From contig KQ965852.1 of NCBI GenBank assembly GCA_001574975.1, positions 5,746 to 69,745 on the forward strand: DNA of 64,000 bases, given 5' to 3'. A program made the translations under genes and the position numbers. Numbering within the stretch: position 1 is the stretch's first letter; each line of letters begins with the position of its first letter. Shown here in pieces: positions 21,342 to 34,897 of the stretch. The stretch comes from Gonapodya prolifera JEL478 (lineage: Eukaryota > Monoblepharomycota > Monoblepharidomycetes > Monoblepharidales > Gonapodyaceae). The notes below the pieces were generated by a model that was not told the origin of the DNA, ran no database searches, and saw only the letters and a program-made list of their open reading frames with translations.

Positions 21342-21939
21342 CAGGATTTGGGGAGGGTAGTTGTGGGCAAAGTCACAAAACGGCACACCAAAACGGCCCT
21401 CAAAACAAATCTGCCCCCCGGGAAAGCAATAACGGTGAGTTTCAAAGTTACCTGCAATTCGACCCGTTTTCGCCCTGAAGTTTGTCTCCCAACGCCCAAA
21501 AACGGCTGCACTTCAGTTTACGGATCACTAGACGAGGCGGAAACGGTCGTAAGACCCGTTTATGAGGAATTAATTGTATGAAACCATAATCACCCTTGGT
21601 AGTGATACATATCTGCCTCATACTTCCCAATTTTATCTCGTCAACCCTCCCCACAGTCAGCGCTACGAATTTGACACAAGAATGTTGTTCAAAAATTTAT
21701 CGCAAGAATCCGCTCCCGTTCCGCCATAACACAAAACAAAAGTCGGGTGTGGGGTGGCACCCATAATCGTCCAACAACGAATACACAATTGAAAAAGGCG
21801 CTTTCTGTTTTTAGCCGAGTGCTGTGGTGTGACAAGGAGCGTACTGGCCACCATTACTATTGTGATAGTGGCTGCCAAAGAATCCCAGAAACGAAAATAG
21901 CCCAAGTCATGTGGCCGCAAGATTGAGGGATGTGATGCC
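21342..21939. other. intergenic, nothing recognised
   Basis: Spacer between the acyltransferase 5' end and the 3' end of the first zinc-finger gene. No supported coding region. Confidence 0.45.
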
Positions 21940-22855
21940 TTAGATTGGCAGTCTCGAGGGAAAGGGCACTTGTGGAATAGAGGGGTATGTAGGAGGTTCA
22001 AGGTATGGTGCAGGTTCTTGAAGCCAACGACCAGAGGTGAAGTGTGTACTGAATTGTGCAGCGCTTGGTGTTTCCCCCCTTGGCGACAAAGATTCATGTC
22101 TTAAATAGTAAAGCATCGCTGTTGATGTAGGGTACTCCGGCAGCCAACGGCTTGGACCAATCAAATTACTGGGTGGGATGTCGCCCTGTAGGGAGGGAAG
22201 AGCGTCCAGTATGGACACAGGCCGCCTTTGCCCAGACGAAGGTTGAATGGGGGCCGGTAGGTTTCCTTCAGGTCGAGAAGCCAGGACGAGAGCGGGGCTG
22301 CCCATGTGGTCAGCCATCAACCCGCGTCCCTCGAAGATTCTAGTTGGAGCGATATTACATACCCCACTGTTTGCGTTCTTTCTGATGCCTCTCCAATTAA
22401 TCGCTCTGTTGCTCTTAAGGCCGCCTCTCGTCCGCATATCCGCCTCCTCGTGTGCCGAACCATCACGTCTACCAAAAAGCGTGTTTCACGTTGTGAGCCA
22501 TGGGTCCCCGTCTCCATATGGCGAGCACATGGAAGAGATTCGTACCTTTTCGAGTGAATACCCGACTACATTTGGGGCACGGGAATGATTTCACCCAGGA
22601 GTCGACAACAATTGTGAACGGAGTATGTTTTCGGCCACGTCCCCGTCCCATCGTTGGAGAGAGGCTTCTGCGGGAGATGATACCGAATAAGGTCCTATCA
22701 CGCTCTTGCGCCCTTTTTCGGGCGTCGGGGGAACTTTTACTGGTCCGGCGGTAATGGAGTGAGATTGGCGCACACCAATTTTGCGCCCAGGCTCCGCCAG
22801 GTCTAAGCACTGCTGCAGGACGTCTGCATATCTTCTTCAGCGAGATGAATTCCAA
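21940..22855 (-). CDS. single C2HC zinc-finger protein, paralog A
   Basis: Exons 22855-22546, 22468-22363 and 22297-21940 join in phase to 257 residues. The finger reads CPKCSRVFTRK, then, across a 77-base intron, DVMVRHTRRRIC: C-x2-C-x3-F-x5-M-x2-H-x5-C. The N-terminal 90 residues are basic. After the finger comes a Pro/Ser-rich, probably disordered tail (PALVLASRPEG, PSNLIGP, EPPTYPSIPQVPFPSRLPI). It could bind nucleic acid or protein; no known family recognised. Its finger, and the intron inside it, match paralogs at 24383 and 25222, which face the other way. The start codon is the first methionine in a frame with no support by homology, so the N terminus is uncertain. Confidence 0.65.
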
Positions 22856-24382
22856 ATATTTTCATGCTGAGCTTCGACACGGAAAGAGAACTTCCGTTTC
22901 ATTTCCTTCATTCGTTTTTCAAAACGGTCAAAACGCCAGTTGGTTCTCCATAAGTGTGAATAAATGGTTGTTTCGAGCCCACGCAGTGCGTTCCGGAGTG
23001 GCGAAAGACTCTCACGCTCTCGAGAATTGCAGGCGTCTCTTTCCCCGGTTGTAGGTGTGCTAGCATCGCTGGAGTTGCACGACAGCAAGGTGGGATGGAG
23101 AGATCGCATGCTTCTACCAAAGACTCGGGTCACCCAACATCGATGTCTAACTCTTTGCTGTACGTTCGTCCGAGAAGCAAAGGAAAAGGGTCCTATGTAC
23201 GAACTCCAATTGGTGGGTTTCCGTCGCAGCCAGCAACCCGGCGTTCTCGAGCGATCCCGGACTACCCGGACCATCGCTCTTGGTACAACGTGCGAAGAAC
23301 AGGATAGCCTTCAAAGATTTCTGTGTGTTTGTTGGGAATCTGTCGGCGAAGCACATTCGCTGTTTGTCTCCCCCAAGAGACAACGTGATGGATATGAGGC
23401 CGATACCCAAGACGGCAGCCACTTGGGGCCGTCTGTCCGTCACCCGTTCTCTAGACGCAGCGCGGGTGGTGTGCCGCTTGGTGCCGAGAGGCTATGTCCA
23501 GGGCCAAATATAAAGTACCACCACCCTTACATCACTTTTGTCCATCTCTTCCCTCTCTTTGCCCCATCTGACCACCCTGTGCTGCGCATATGTTGGTCGT
23601 ACACCTTATCCATATCGCTCTGTGTCAAATGCGTGCACCTGCACAAGTTGTCAACTTGAGCTCACGGACCTTGAGATTATCCACCTTGAGACCACTGACT
23701 CCTCCAAGAATATTGGCGGCCCAACCGATGCTGTCTAAGCTAGCGAATCTCTTGTGGAATCCGCATTATGCATGCCGACAAAAGTGGACTCACTTTCTCA
23801 GAATCCCGAGAAGAAAAACGATTCCGAGCTCGCCACATTGATGATACACTTAATGAGTGGAGACGAGGATCTGTAGAGATGTTCAACTCTGCTTTTTGCA
23901 CATGGTGCAAGTGTACGCTCGTCGGGCGTCTGGACAAGGTGTCTTCTCTTCGTCGTCGGTCAGAACAAAATGCAAGGTGTACATAATTTAAAGCGATATA
24001 CCCCAATCGAGCTGCTTACAAGAGGAGAGGACTCTTCCGTCTTCCAGAGAGCGCCGTCAAACAAAGCTGAAATTGCACAACGCTCCAGCCCAACCACAAC
24101 GCCCTGGAATAGTCCAAACTTCCTGTGAAGGTTGGGACTCAATAACAAAAAGAAAGATATCTGCGAATGAACTTATGTTTGGTCGCTATGATGGAAAAAG
24201 CGCCAAGTGCTTAGTAACAGTACTGTCGTGCCTGGATTGCAGCATCTGGCCAGGCCCCCTCAAGTCTCCCATCGCCGCGCAGTTCGAGGAAGCCTATCGA
24301 CGGCCTTCTTCCACTCGGCGCAGTGGCGCAGTTTACATCTTACACGAACGGTGGGAGCTGGAAGTCCCGTTGACGGGAAATC
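22856..24382. other. spacer between divergent zinc-finger paralogs
   Basis: About 1.5 kb. A 231-residue plus-strand frame at 22964-23659 is open but has no motif and overlaps an equally open minus-strand frame, so I do not call it. It probably holds promoters of paralogs A and B. Confidence 0.4.
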
Positions 24383-25046
24383 ATGAGCGGAAGGACCTGG
24401 GAGAAAACGGTACCATGCCCCAAATGCGGAAGACGGTTCACGAGGAGAGGTACGTCGATGCTCGTGCAGGCGCGACCCTTCTCGACTGATAAGGTTGCAC
24501 CTGCGATTCTCACTCATACCGGCGGGACAAGCAGATGTGATGGTCCGCCACTCGACGCGCAGGACGTGTCGCCCGCCATCGGTCCCCCTGCTAGATAATA
24601 GAGACGGCGAAGGATCGGAACGCCTCCAGCCCAGCCGTTCTTTGTCTTACGATGCGCAGCGGAATCCTTCGAGGAGTAATTTTGTTCCGCAAGAAGTTCC
24701 GACAACAACCCACCAAACTCCACATGGGGGGATATTACCTCCCTCTCCACCAGGTCCTTATCACCTGCACGGTGAGCCGACACAGGGCCGGCCTCCTCCA
24801 CCCCCTTTCCCAATTTCATTGATCGGGGATCCGCCAGTACCTCCGTCAACACCACCGCCACTGGTTCCCAATCCCACCTATGGGGAATTGGCGTCGGCCA
24901 ACATTGAGCAAGCACAGCTCCCTTTCAAGAGGGACCGGGGGAGCACCGGCACATTGGACTCTGCTGGGGTCCCACCCCCATTTCTTGAACCGGCGGTGAA
25001 GCCGTCGCCGTCAGATAGACCACCGTTTCAGTTTTTTACGCGGTGA
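24383..25046 (+). CDS. single C2HC zinc-finger protein, paralog B
   Basis: Exons 24383-24449 and 24535-25046 give 192 residues. The finger reads CPKCGRRFTRR, then, across an 85-base intron, DVMVRHSTRRTC, with the same spacing and the same phase-1 intron position as paralogs A and C. The N terminus before the finger is only 11 residues (MSGRTWEKTVP). The long tail is very proline-rich (QGRPPPPPFPISLIGDPP, VPPSTPPPLVPNPTY) and may bind SH3/WW-type partners or be disordered. The ATG chosen is the nearest in-frame one; a further upstream exon cannot be excluded. Function unknown. Confidence 0.65.
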
Positions 25047-25221
25047 ACAGGGAGGGCGGATGACTTTTTTGGATGGTGGGTGGGAAGAAGTAATTACTCA
25101 ACGATGCATGGCTCTAATCTATTCTGTACTCAACATAACCACTATATTATCAGATATCGGTATCCTCCTTTCGTGCTTGTGTTCCGTTGCGTGACCACAT
25201 GGATCCCAAGACGAAAAACGC

Positions 25222-26067
25222 GTGCCAGTGTCAATCGCCCAAATGCTCTCCGCGGAACCTAAACGACGATGCTTCATGTCCAGCAGACTTCCCGCTGCTT
25301 CGTCGAGGAGCCGCCGGGTGGTAATGAAAAGTGGTGAGATGGCGCCAGGCAACAACGCGATGCTGCGGACAGCGTCGCGCTACCTGCGACTGTTTGTTCG
25401 ACGGGGAACCGGGAGCGCGTTAACGAGGAGAATACGGAGCGCTCGCCTCTATGCTGAACGTACATGTCACTGGGCCGCCTTCGGAGGCACGCTCCGCTCC
25501 CCATCACTACGATGCACCAATATCTCCCCGCCGAATGATATCCGTAGGCGCAAAACCTTCCTGTGCCCGAAATGCGGAGGAGCGTTTACCAGACGTGGTG
25601 GGTATGAAGCTGTGACGGCGCTCAAGGCGCCAACGGGGACGCGTTTGGCGGTTCCTTACTTCCGCCCTGGCCACGATCCAGACGTCATGATTCGGCACAC
25701 GAAAAGGAGGACTTGTCGACTTACTAGGTCTTATGCAAGAACCGCGAACGGAATCGCTATCGTGAAGCATCTACCCTCTACTAGTAAAAGTTCCGTGATT
25801 CACAACCCAACATTGGACGCCGCCAGCACACCCGCAGAAACTTCTACACATTCAAACTCAGAACTACATTCTGATGAATCCTCCGAACGGAGCTGGAGTC
25901 CCCCTCATCTCCTCCCGCCTCTCCCGCCTGCAAATGTCGGAGTTGAGGGATCGGGAAGCGCGACATACCCAGTCAGTCTGGAGACACCACCGCCTCTCTT
26001 TCTGGAACCCGATCCCACACACTTTTCAGCCGAGGACTTCCCCTTCCTCCGAACCTGGCTGCCGTAG
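25222..26067 (+). CDS. single C2HC zinc-finger protein, paralog C
   Basis: Exons up to 25597 and 25682-26067 join in phase. With the first methionine (25222) the protein is 253 residues; a later start is equally possible. The finger reads CPKCGGAFTRR, then, across an 84-base intron, DVMIRHTKRRTC. The 110 residues before it are Arg/Ser-rich. The tail is Ser/Thr/Pro-rich (AASTPAETSTHSNSELHSDE, PPHLLPPLPPANV) and ends with a hydrophobic/acidic patch (LFLEPDPTHFSAEDFPFL) that resembles an acidic activation segment. It lies tandem to paralog B, 175 bases downstream. Function unknown; a small DNA-binding regulator is a reasonable guess only. Confidence 0.6.
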   Translation: MPVSIAQMLSAEPKRRCFMSSRLPAASSRSRRVVMKSGEMAPGNNAMLRTASRYLRLFVRRGTGSALTRRIRSARLYAERTCHWAAFGGTLRSPSLRCTNISPPNDIRRRKTFLCPKCGGAFTRRGGYEAVTALKAPTGTRLAVPYFRPGHDPDVMIRHTKRRTCRLTRSYARTANGIAIVKHLPSTSKSSVIHNPTLDAASTPAETSTHSNSELHSDESSERSWSPPHLLPPLPPANVGVEGSGSATYPVSLETPPPLFLEPDPTHFSAEDFPFLRTWLP

Positions 26068-26641
26068 ACGCTCACTGCAACGAGGAAACAAAAAGCCTCG
26101 TTAACCCATTGTTCATGGTGCGTGACTCGAGACTTAAGCGTTACCACACATTTCAAACTCATTCCTTTTTTTAGTTGCAATGAGGAGGCGACAGGGATGC
26201 AGACCGACTCTCCATCGCCGAACTTCCGCCATGCGAGCCAATCCCCCGTATCCGAACCCACTTCCCCGCATTCCGCGACACTCCCGCATGATTCCACTTT
26301 ATTCATGACGTGAAATCTCGTCACAGGAGGACCGTTTCGCTCCTGTTATATCGCTGGTCCACCCCGCGTTGACAGTCTTGGCAATCGATGACCCACCTGT
26401 CACCTAGTTCCATCCGAGTCGATGCGATGTCTCATGATCTGCGCAATTGTGATTGTGCTGAGTAACGGGCGTAGGGGTGGAAGCAGGTCGACGGCGATGT
26501 TTATTATGTTTATTATCTTGACGGACGGAGCTGGTGTACCTCAACTTGGAGAAAGATTATTCCGGGTCCGCGGGATCCAGCGGTTCCTCGAAATGATTGA
26601 AATAATGTAGATACTTCAAACCAAAGTACATACGTTGATAT
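26068..26641. other. intergenic, nothing recognised
   Basis: No supported coding region between paralog C and the second F-box gene. Confidence 0.45.
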
Positions 26642-26759
26642 TTGCATGATAATCCGTCAAGGTGCACCCTTTGGCAGGTCACATTGGCGCCCTTTTGTGA
26701 ATTAAGGTCCAAAACCCCCAATCGTCCCTCGATTCTTCGGTACTTTTTACGCACCCACC

Positions 26760-28200
26760 ATGGAGGTTGTCGTTGCACCGGCCCCAAGCTCGCTCCTCCT
26801 CGCGGCCCCGTCACCTCGTCGCCGCCGCACTCGATTGTCCAGCGGACCTCGGCGCGTCCCGGGATTGAAGACTTGCCCTTCGAAGTTCTCGAGATGGTAG
26901 CGCGGTATCTCAAGCTCGGGGACTTGCGGAACGCCGTTCGCGTTTCCAAGATGGGTCTTGTCTTGTCCGCTGAATGTGGAGCTCGGTGACTCACCGCTCC
27001 CACCCTCACGGAAGTTTTGGCTCGCGTGCTTGTCCTCGTTCGTTTTCATGTCGCTGCACATTTCTACGGTCAGAGGCGACTCGGACGGCTGTCGATGTCG
27101 AGGCTTCACGAACACAACCACCCCAGAATTTCTCCGGGGAGAGGGTGGTACACGAGCCTTGTGAAGAACTTGTCTATCTACGTGCGCGATTTTTGTTGCG
27201 AGACGTGTTTGGGTGTTGGTATGTGTCACCCGCTTTTGTCAAACAGCATTGCACCTAATTGTTTTGACCCTTCACCCCACGCCAGAATCCACCGGCATGT
27301 TTGAATTCATCCGCCTATGGCCCAACCTCGAAGGCACCCGGCTGGTGCACACGGGCGTGATCGGGACACCAGACCTCTTCGCGCCGTACCTCCCACCGAC
27401 ACTGCGTCGCATCTCCATCACGCGGTGGTGGCCCGAGCACCTGTCCTTCCCCTCGACGATCGAGGAGCTGCAGCGGCACCAATGCGTCGTCATCGACATC
27501 CTCTCCCAGCGGCAGCGCATGCCCGCTCTGCGCCCTCGAGATGGTCCGCTGCTGGCCCCGGTGGAGCAAGGAGAGCATCCGGGCCATGCTTGAGCAGTGC
27601 GGCGCCGGGCTGGAGCGGCTTGTCCTGAAGGGCGATTACGGGGAGCGCTGGATCGGCTCGATTGAGGACGCCGTGATGGCCGATGTGGCGGAGCTGTGCC
27701 CGAATTTGACGCCGCTGAGTCTGGCGTCGGTTTTGATTTCGGATGTGGGCGTGGCGAGCTTGGCGGCGGGGTGCCCCAGGCTGGATAGGCTGGAGCTTAA
27801 GGCGGGGTCCGGGGAGGGAAGACCGAGCGTGTCGGACGTGTCGCTCGTGACCATCTTCACGACCTGGCCGCGGTTGAGGGGCGCTGAAAGTGAGTCCTGC
27901 TCTCTCTCCAGCCCTTTCACTCGAGACACGTTCCCTCACCACCTACCCCACACTTAGCTCGTGCACGTGGACATCACATCCGACGCCCTCTCGATCATCC
28001 CACAAGCCACGCACCACCTCGAGATGCTCGACATGCACCTGCTGGGCGGCCTCAAGCTGCACGACTTTGCCGCGCTCAAGACCCTGCCCCGGCTCAAAAA
28101 GGTCACGTTCAAGTCCTTCTTCTTGCCGGGGGATTATTCGGACGAGGCCAGGAATAGGATGGCGAGGGAGATGCCGTTTGAGTTGGTGTTGGAGGTGTGA
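26760..28200 (+). CDS. F-box / LRR protein, at least one frame slip
   Basis: An F-box is clear (IEDLPFEVLEMVARYLKLGDLRNAVRVSK at about 26850-26950). LRR-type segments follow: LVKNLSIYVRDFC (about 27150), FEFIRLWPNLEGTRLV (27300-27350), GLERLVLKGDYGERW, ADVAELCPNLTPLSLASV, PRLDRLELKAG (27600-27810) and, in the last exon, LVHVDITSDALSIIPQATHHLEMLDMHLLGG. The product would be an SCF substrate adaptor. The ATG at 26760 (MEVVVAPAPSS) is one frame away from the F-box, and the last exon (from 27958) does not match the phase of its GTGAGT donor at 27890. One base too many in the G run at 27877-27882 would explain the latter. Treat exon details as provisional. Confidence 0.55.
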
Positions 28201-28444
28201 GCGGGTGGTGTGGGCGCGCGGAGGTGGAGAGGGGAAGGGAGGGGGAAGGGGGACGGCGTGTTGGGGTAATACATTTAGAATAGATTGCTATACTTTCCTG
28301 GGTGATTCTTTTTAGAGTGATTGTTTACTGGTACATATTTGAGACTACAATTTCACTTAAAGTGTTATCCATTACATCACATTCTCCATATCCCAAACGA
28401 CCATCACACAATGCACCCATTTCTCCACCTCCACGAAACTACTT

Positions 28445-29533
28445 TTACCCCACACGCTCACGTAGGGCCGCAACCTCGCGTGACAGCTCCCCCACGAGAG
28501 CACGCATGGCGCGGGCGTCGAACTTTGTGGAGTCGAGGTCGGCCGTGACGGCTTTGTGCGCGTCGAGGAGGGAGGTGTGCGCGGCGCGAGAGTCGGCGGC
28601 CGAGGTTTGGAGAGACGCGATGGAGGATTCGAGGGACAAGATCCGGGATTCCAGTTTGGCGAGCCAGGATTCAAGCTCTGGGTTCGACGCCGACGCCGGG
28701 GTCGCCGAAGCTGGTGTGGTGCCGGCGTCGTCCTTCCCGCGCTCGCTCAGTGGCACTTCCCGCGTCGCGGCCGCAGGTGTCGGAATGACGGGCCTGCGAC
28801 CGGGCATGGCTTTGATGGCGGCCTCGTGCTGCGCCAGGACCTCCTTGACGAGCAGCTCCTGGTGATGCACGAGCAGGCTGGAGAACCGCGAGTCGTCAAG
28901 CTGCCCCGCGGCGCGAAGTGCGACGTCCGTGACGCGCGCACCGTGGCGGAGGAGGAGGGAGACGATTTCGAGCGATGGGGTGAAGGTGAGGATAGCGCAT
29001 GTGTCGGGTTCAGACTTGGGCGTGTCCACGTGAACCCTGGCGCCTTTTTTGTTGACGCGGACGCTGCCCCTGTCCATCTCGTTGCCCCAGTCGGGCCTGT
29101 GCCCACCGCTGTTCCACCTCGTCTTCCCGCCCTTGCCGATCGCGAGGCCCAGCGCCGTCGGATAGGAGAACGTCACGCAGTGGTAGTCCTCCCAGTTGGA
29201 AAACGCCCACACGTTTTCGACGGGCGCGCTGATGGGCCAGTCGGCCGCCACGTGGACGTTGGCACCGGCGAGGAGGAGGAGCTCGACGATGTCGGCTCGC
29301 CCGGAGAGGATGGCCAGCGTGAGTGCCGACTCGCCGGGGTGGGTTTCGGTCTTGACCTCGGGCACTCCCACGCCCACGGTGTTGCCGTTGTCATCGCCCT
29401 CCTTCTTGGGAAACACGTTCCATGAGAATGTGCACTCTTTCCGGGTGTCTGGATGAGCGCCGGCTTTTAATGCACCACGGACACGGAGAGCCTCGCCGGA
29501 TTCAACGGCGTCAATGAGAAGGTGGTCGGACAT
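28445..29533 (-). CDS. ankyrin-repeat protein with C-terminal coiled coil
   Basis: A single uninterrupted exon of 362 residues, unusual in this intron-dense window. The N-terminal half has ankyrin units: LLIDAVESGEALRVRGALKAG, ALTLAILSGRADIVELLLLAGANV, PTALGLAIGKGG and LEIVSLLLRHGARVTDVALRAAG. A central Pro/Thr/Ala-rich linker (GTTPASATPASASN) leads to a C-terminal 75-residue coiled coil (LESWLAKLESRILSLESSIASL... LSREVAALRERVG). It is likely a cytosolic scaffold. The upstream 24 codons are also open, but the methionine before SDHLLIDAV begins the first repeat and fits best. It converges with the F-box gene (244 bases apart). Confidence 0.8.
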   Translation of the reverse strand: MSDHLLIDAVESGEALRVRGALKAGAHPDTRKECTFSWNVFPKKEGDDNGNTVGVGVPEVKTETHPGESALTLAILSGRADIVELLLLAGANVHVAADWPISAPVENVWAFSNWEDYHCVTFSYPTALGLAIGKGGKTRWNSGGHRPDWGNEMDRGSVRVNKKGARVHVDTPKSEPDTCAILTFTPSLEIVSLLLRHGARVTDVALRAAGQLDDSRFSSLLVHHQELLVKEVLAQHEAAIKAMPGRRPVIPTPAAATREVPLSERGKDDAGTTPASATPASASNPELESWLAKLESRILSLESSIASLQTSAADSRAAHTSLLDAHKAVTADLDSTKFDARAMRALVGELSREVAALRERVG

Positions 29534-30758
29534 TGGTGGAAGGTTGGCTGCGGTGCCCACAGCAGCGCGGCGGGTGAACCCAAAACGCCACCACGGAGAC
29601 TTCAATAAAGGAGGTCATGTAACTGTACTTACACTTTTTTGATGGCCTTGGACCTCCTTGCACCTCCGCGTGGTCTGATACAGCCGTTGCAAACGTTAAA
29701 CTGTTGATTCGTACATATACTCACTGCCACCGCAGGAACAGATTTTCGGTGGCCATTCTATTGAAAATCAAAATAGTCCCATAGAGCGCTTTAGAATAGG
29801 GAGCGAGAGCCCATGTAAACTGAATGACAAACTTGAGACGAACACTAAAATGTAATTTGCAGAAAGATATCTGCTACTTTAAAATGCAGAGCAAAGTCAA
29901 GAGCTGAGTGGCTCGTTGCAAGCTCGACCCGTTCTACCGGAGCTGTGCCAAAGGGTCAACAAAGAAGGACATTCACGTGAAGGTGGATTTCTGCCGTGGT
30001 ACAACCGGGAACCGGGGATCTCCGCTCTCAAGCGGGCGGGACACAGAACCTGGCAAACTTTCATCACTTCGCTTCATGTACAAAAGAGTATTTCACACAA
30101 ACCTGGTGCTTGCATGACATGTCTCACGTGGCAATCATGTGATTGTCGACCTCGGCGAACAACCCATCGACGCACACCAGCAGGAATTCGGGACAGAAAA
30201 CCCGTCAAATTACAGCATTAATTTACTCGCGATACGATTTCTGAGTGCGATGAGACGTCGCCCAAACAAAATTTCGGAAATGGCAATTTCGGATCCAAAC
30301 AACGCAGGGGCCACCCATTCAGGGGCGGATACAAAAGGGGTGCAACGTCCGCACATTCCGTCGGAAAGCAAGCAGCTTCCAGGTGAGCTGAAGCGATGGA
30401 GAACGCTCGTGGACAATGGAGCGAGCATGGATGAGACGTCCACGAAGGAGCGCGGATGGTGTTCGCCGGATACCATCCCTCGGAATCACGAGACCGTCGC
30501 AGAGGACTCGGACGAGCGGAAGCCCCGCTGGGACTCGGACGACGGAGCAGAGAGGCCTCGGTACCGTCTACGTCGATGCGCATGCGTCGTGGGGAGCTTC
30601 TACGCCGAGTCATCGCCTCGCTGCGGGCGGTTGGGGGGTCCATCCAAAACCTGCCGAATTGACTCACAATCGGTCTCGGTCTTTTTGTCTCACCCACATC
30701 CCCATCCTCAAGTCCCCTACCTTTACTCTCTTTTACCCCGCATCAAGTTATCCGCACA
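29534..30758. other. divergent intergenic region upstream of the flavoprotein gene
   Basis: About 1.2 kb between divergent genes. A 253-residue frame (30139-30900) runs through it but overlaps exon 1 of the flavoprotein in another frame and has no motif. A pyrimidine-rich stretch precedes the flavoprotein ATG (30690-30750), as is common before highly expressed fungal genes. Confidence 0.5.
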
Positions 30759-33351
<2,593 letters not shown>

Positions 33352-33553
33352 ACTTGAGGCGATTGCATGCGAGGGTTGTAGACGTTGGGCATTGTTCTAT
33401 ACTTCATCAGTGCGCTAATTGGCAGATCGCAGAATATATTCGTGTTACCTGAAATTGTTCGTTGTCCTCTTGTGCAATCTCTCGTCCGGTGAATGGGCTG
33501 TATCTCTGATCAGGGATAGCTAATTTCCAAACCTCACATCACAGGCAACTTCA

Positions 33554-34897
33554 ATGCCGGGCGGGATAATATAGTACGCATCATTTCCTACTGCCTCGTC
33601 TACGTCTCCGACGCTGATCTCCACGGGCACCAATCATCGCTTCCTTCCCAATCTCATGGGAATCGCAGCGCCATCGTTTCGCGGGGTACGGTCATCCTCT
33701 CCGAGTTCGCCACCTCCACGGGCAATTTCCAGGTCGTCACGCAGCGGATTCTGGAGAAAATTCCGGCCACGGGTGACTCGAAGCTCACCTATGTGTTCGA
33801 TAGGTTCGTGTCCGGGGTAACCCGAGCAGCAGGGATCACGATGGGCGCTTTGGCTCCAGGCGGTGGAACTGGGCGGAAAGGAAGTCGTACATGGGAGAGC
33901 GGGAAGAGTTGTGTACGGTGGGGAGGTTGTGGAAGGAGGGATGAAGAGCTGGGAGTACCTTGGACTTAACTCGAGTTACACTGAGCTTTCCCTTGGCCCC
34001 CAAGACTCGAAAGAAAGCATGTGTATAAATTGTCATCAAGCGAGCAGACGGTGTGACCCTTGGAGGCGATGCCGTGACCAACAATTGCGAACACGGTGAT
34101 TCAGTTCTGATGGAGCCTCGCAACTAGGTACCTCTTTCACTACATCGCAAAGAATGGAATAGTCTTTATGTGTATGGCGGACGACTCATTCGGTGAGCTC
34201 TTCGTGGAAACGAGCCTTTGATGGGTGGAGGTCTCATCCATCATGCCGTGTTCCAGGCCGTCGAATCCCTTTCGCGTTTCTCGAGGATATCAAAACCAAA
34301 TTTGAGATGGAAGCCGGTGACACGGCTCAATCGGCCCCGCCGTACGGTCTGCAGTCGTTTTCCAAAGTTTTGGATCAACAGATGGTAGGCTAACCCCTGC
34401 TAGAGCTCAGAGAGATCAGACAGTAATGGTCTCGTTAAAGGAATTCTTCAACACAAATCCGAACGCTGACCGTTTCCGACAAGTGAGGGGCGAAATCGAC
34501 CAGGTGAAGAATGTCATGGTTCACAACATCGGTAAGCACGACGAGGAATGCGTGTTTGTCTGAAAATTAATCTTTTACCAATCCTTTCCTGCTCAGAGCG
34601 TGTTCTTGAGCGTGGGGAGCGAATCGAAGACTTGGTGGATAAGACGAGCAACTTGAACAGTCAGTCGTTTGGATTCAGAAAGGGAGCGACTTTATTGAGG
34701 CGACAAATGGTGAGACACGCTCATTCAAACGCCAAGTCGGAAAAGCCATTATCTCATCTCCTTGATTCTCTCAGTGGTGGAAGAATTCGAAGCTGGTCGC
34801 AATCCTTATCGTCGTGTCGTTGCTTTTGCTTTATTTCATTGTCGCAATGGCTTGTGGATTCCCTGGCTGGCAGAACTGCGTGCACCGACCAAATTAG
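33554..34897 (+). CDS. VAMP7: VAMP7-type R-SNARE (longin domain)
   Basis: Seven exons (33554-33573, 33669-33803, 34128-34192, 34257-34384, 34441-34531, 34597-34709, 34775-34897) join in phase to 224 residues, very close to animal and fungal VAMP7 (about 220). The longin domain reads IIYAIVSRGTVILSEF, then LTYVFDRYLFHYI and IPFAFLEDIKTKF. The SNARE motif runs DQVKNVMVHNIERVLERGERIEDLVDKT, with the ionic-layer Arg in ERGERI. WWKNSK leads into a C-terminal anchor (LVAILIVVSLLLLYFIVAMACG). It acts in fusion with vacuole/endolysosome membranes. The first exon is only 20 coding bases; intron 2 is long (324 bases). Confidence 0.92.

Noticed and set aside
22964-23659. 231-residue plus-strand open frame
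   Set aside because: No motif, Arg/Ser/Cys-rich random composition, and an equally open frame on the opposite strand.
28556-29425. 289-residue plus-strand open frame opposite the ankyrin gene
   Set aside because: GC-rich antisense shadow of the ankyrin/coiled-coil gene, with Gly/Arg-rich composition.
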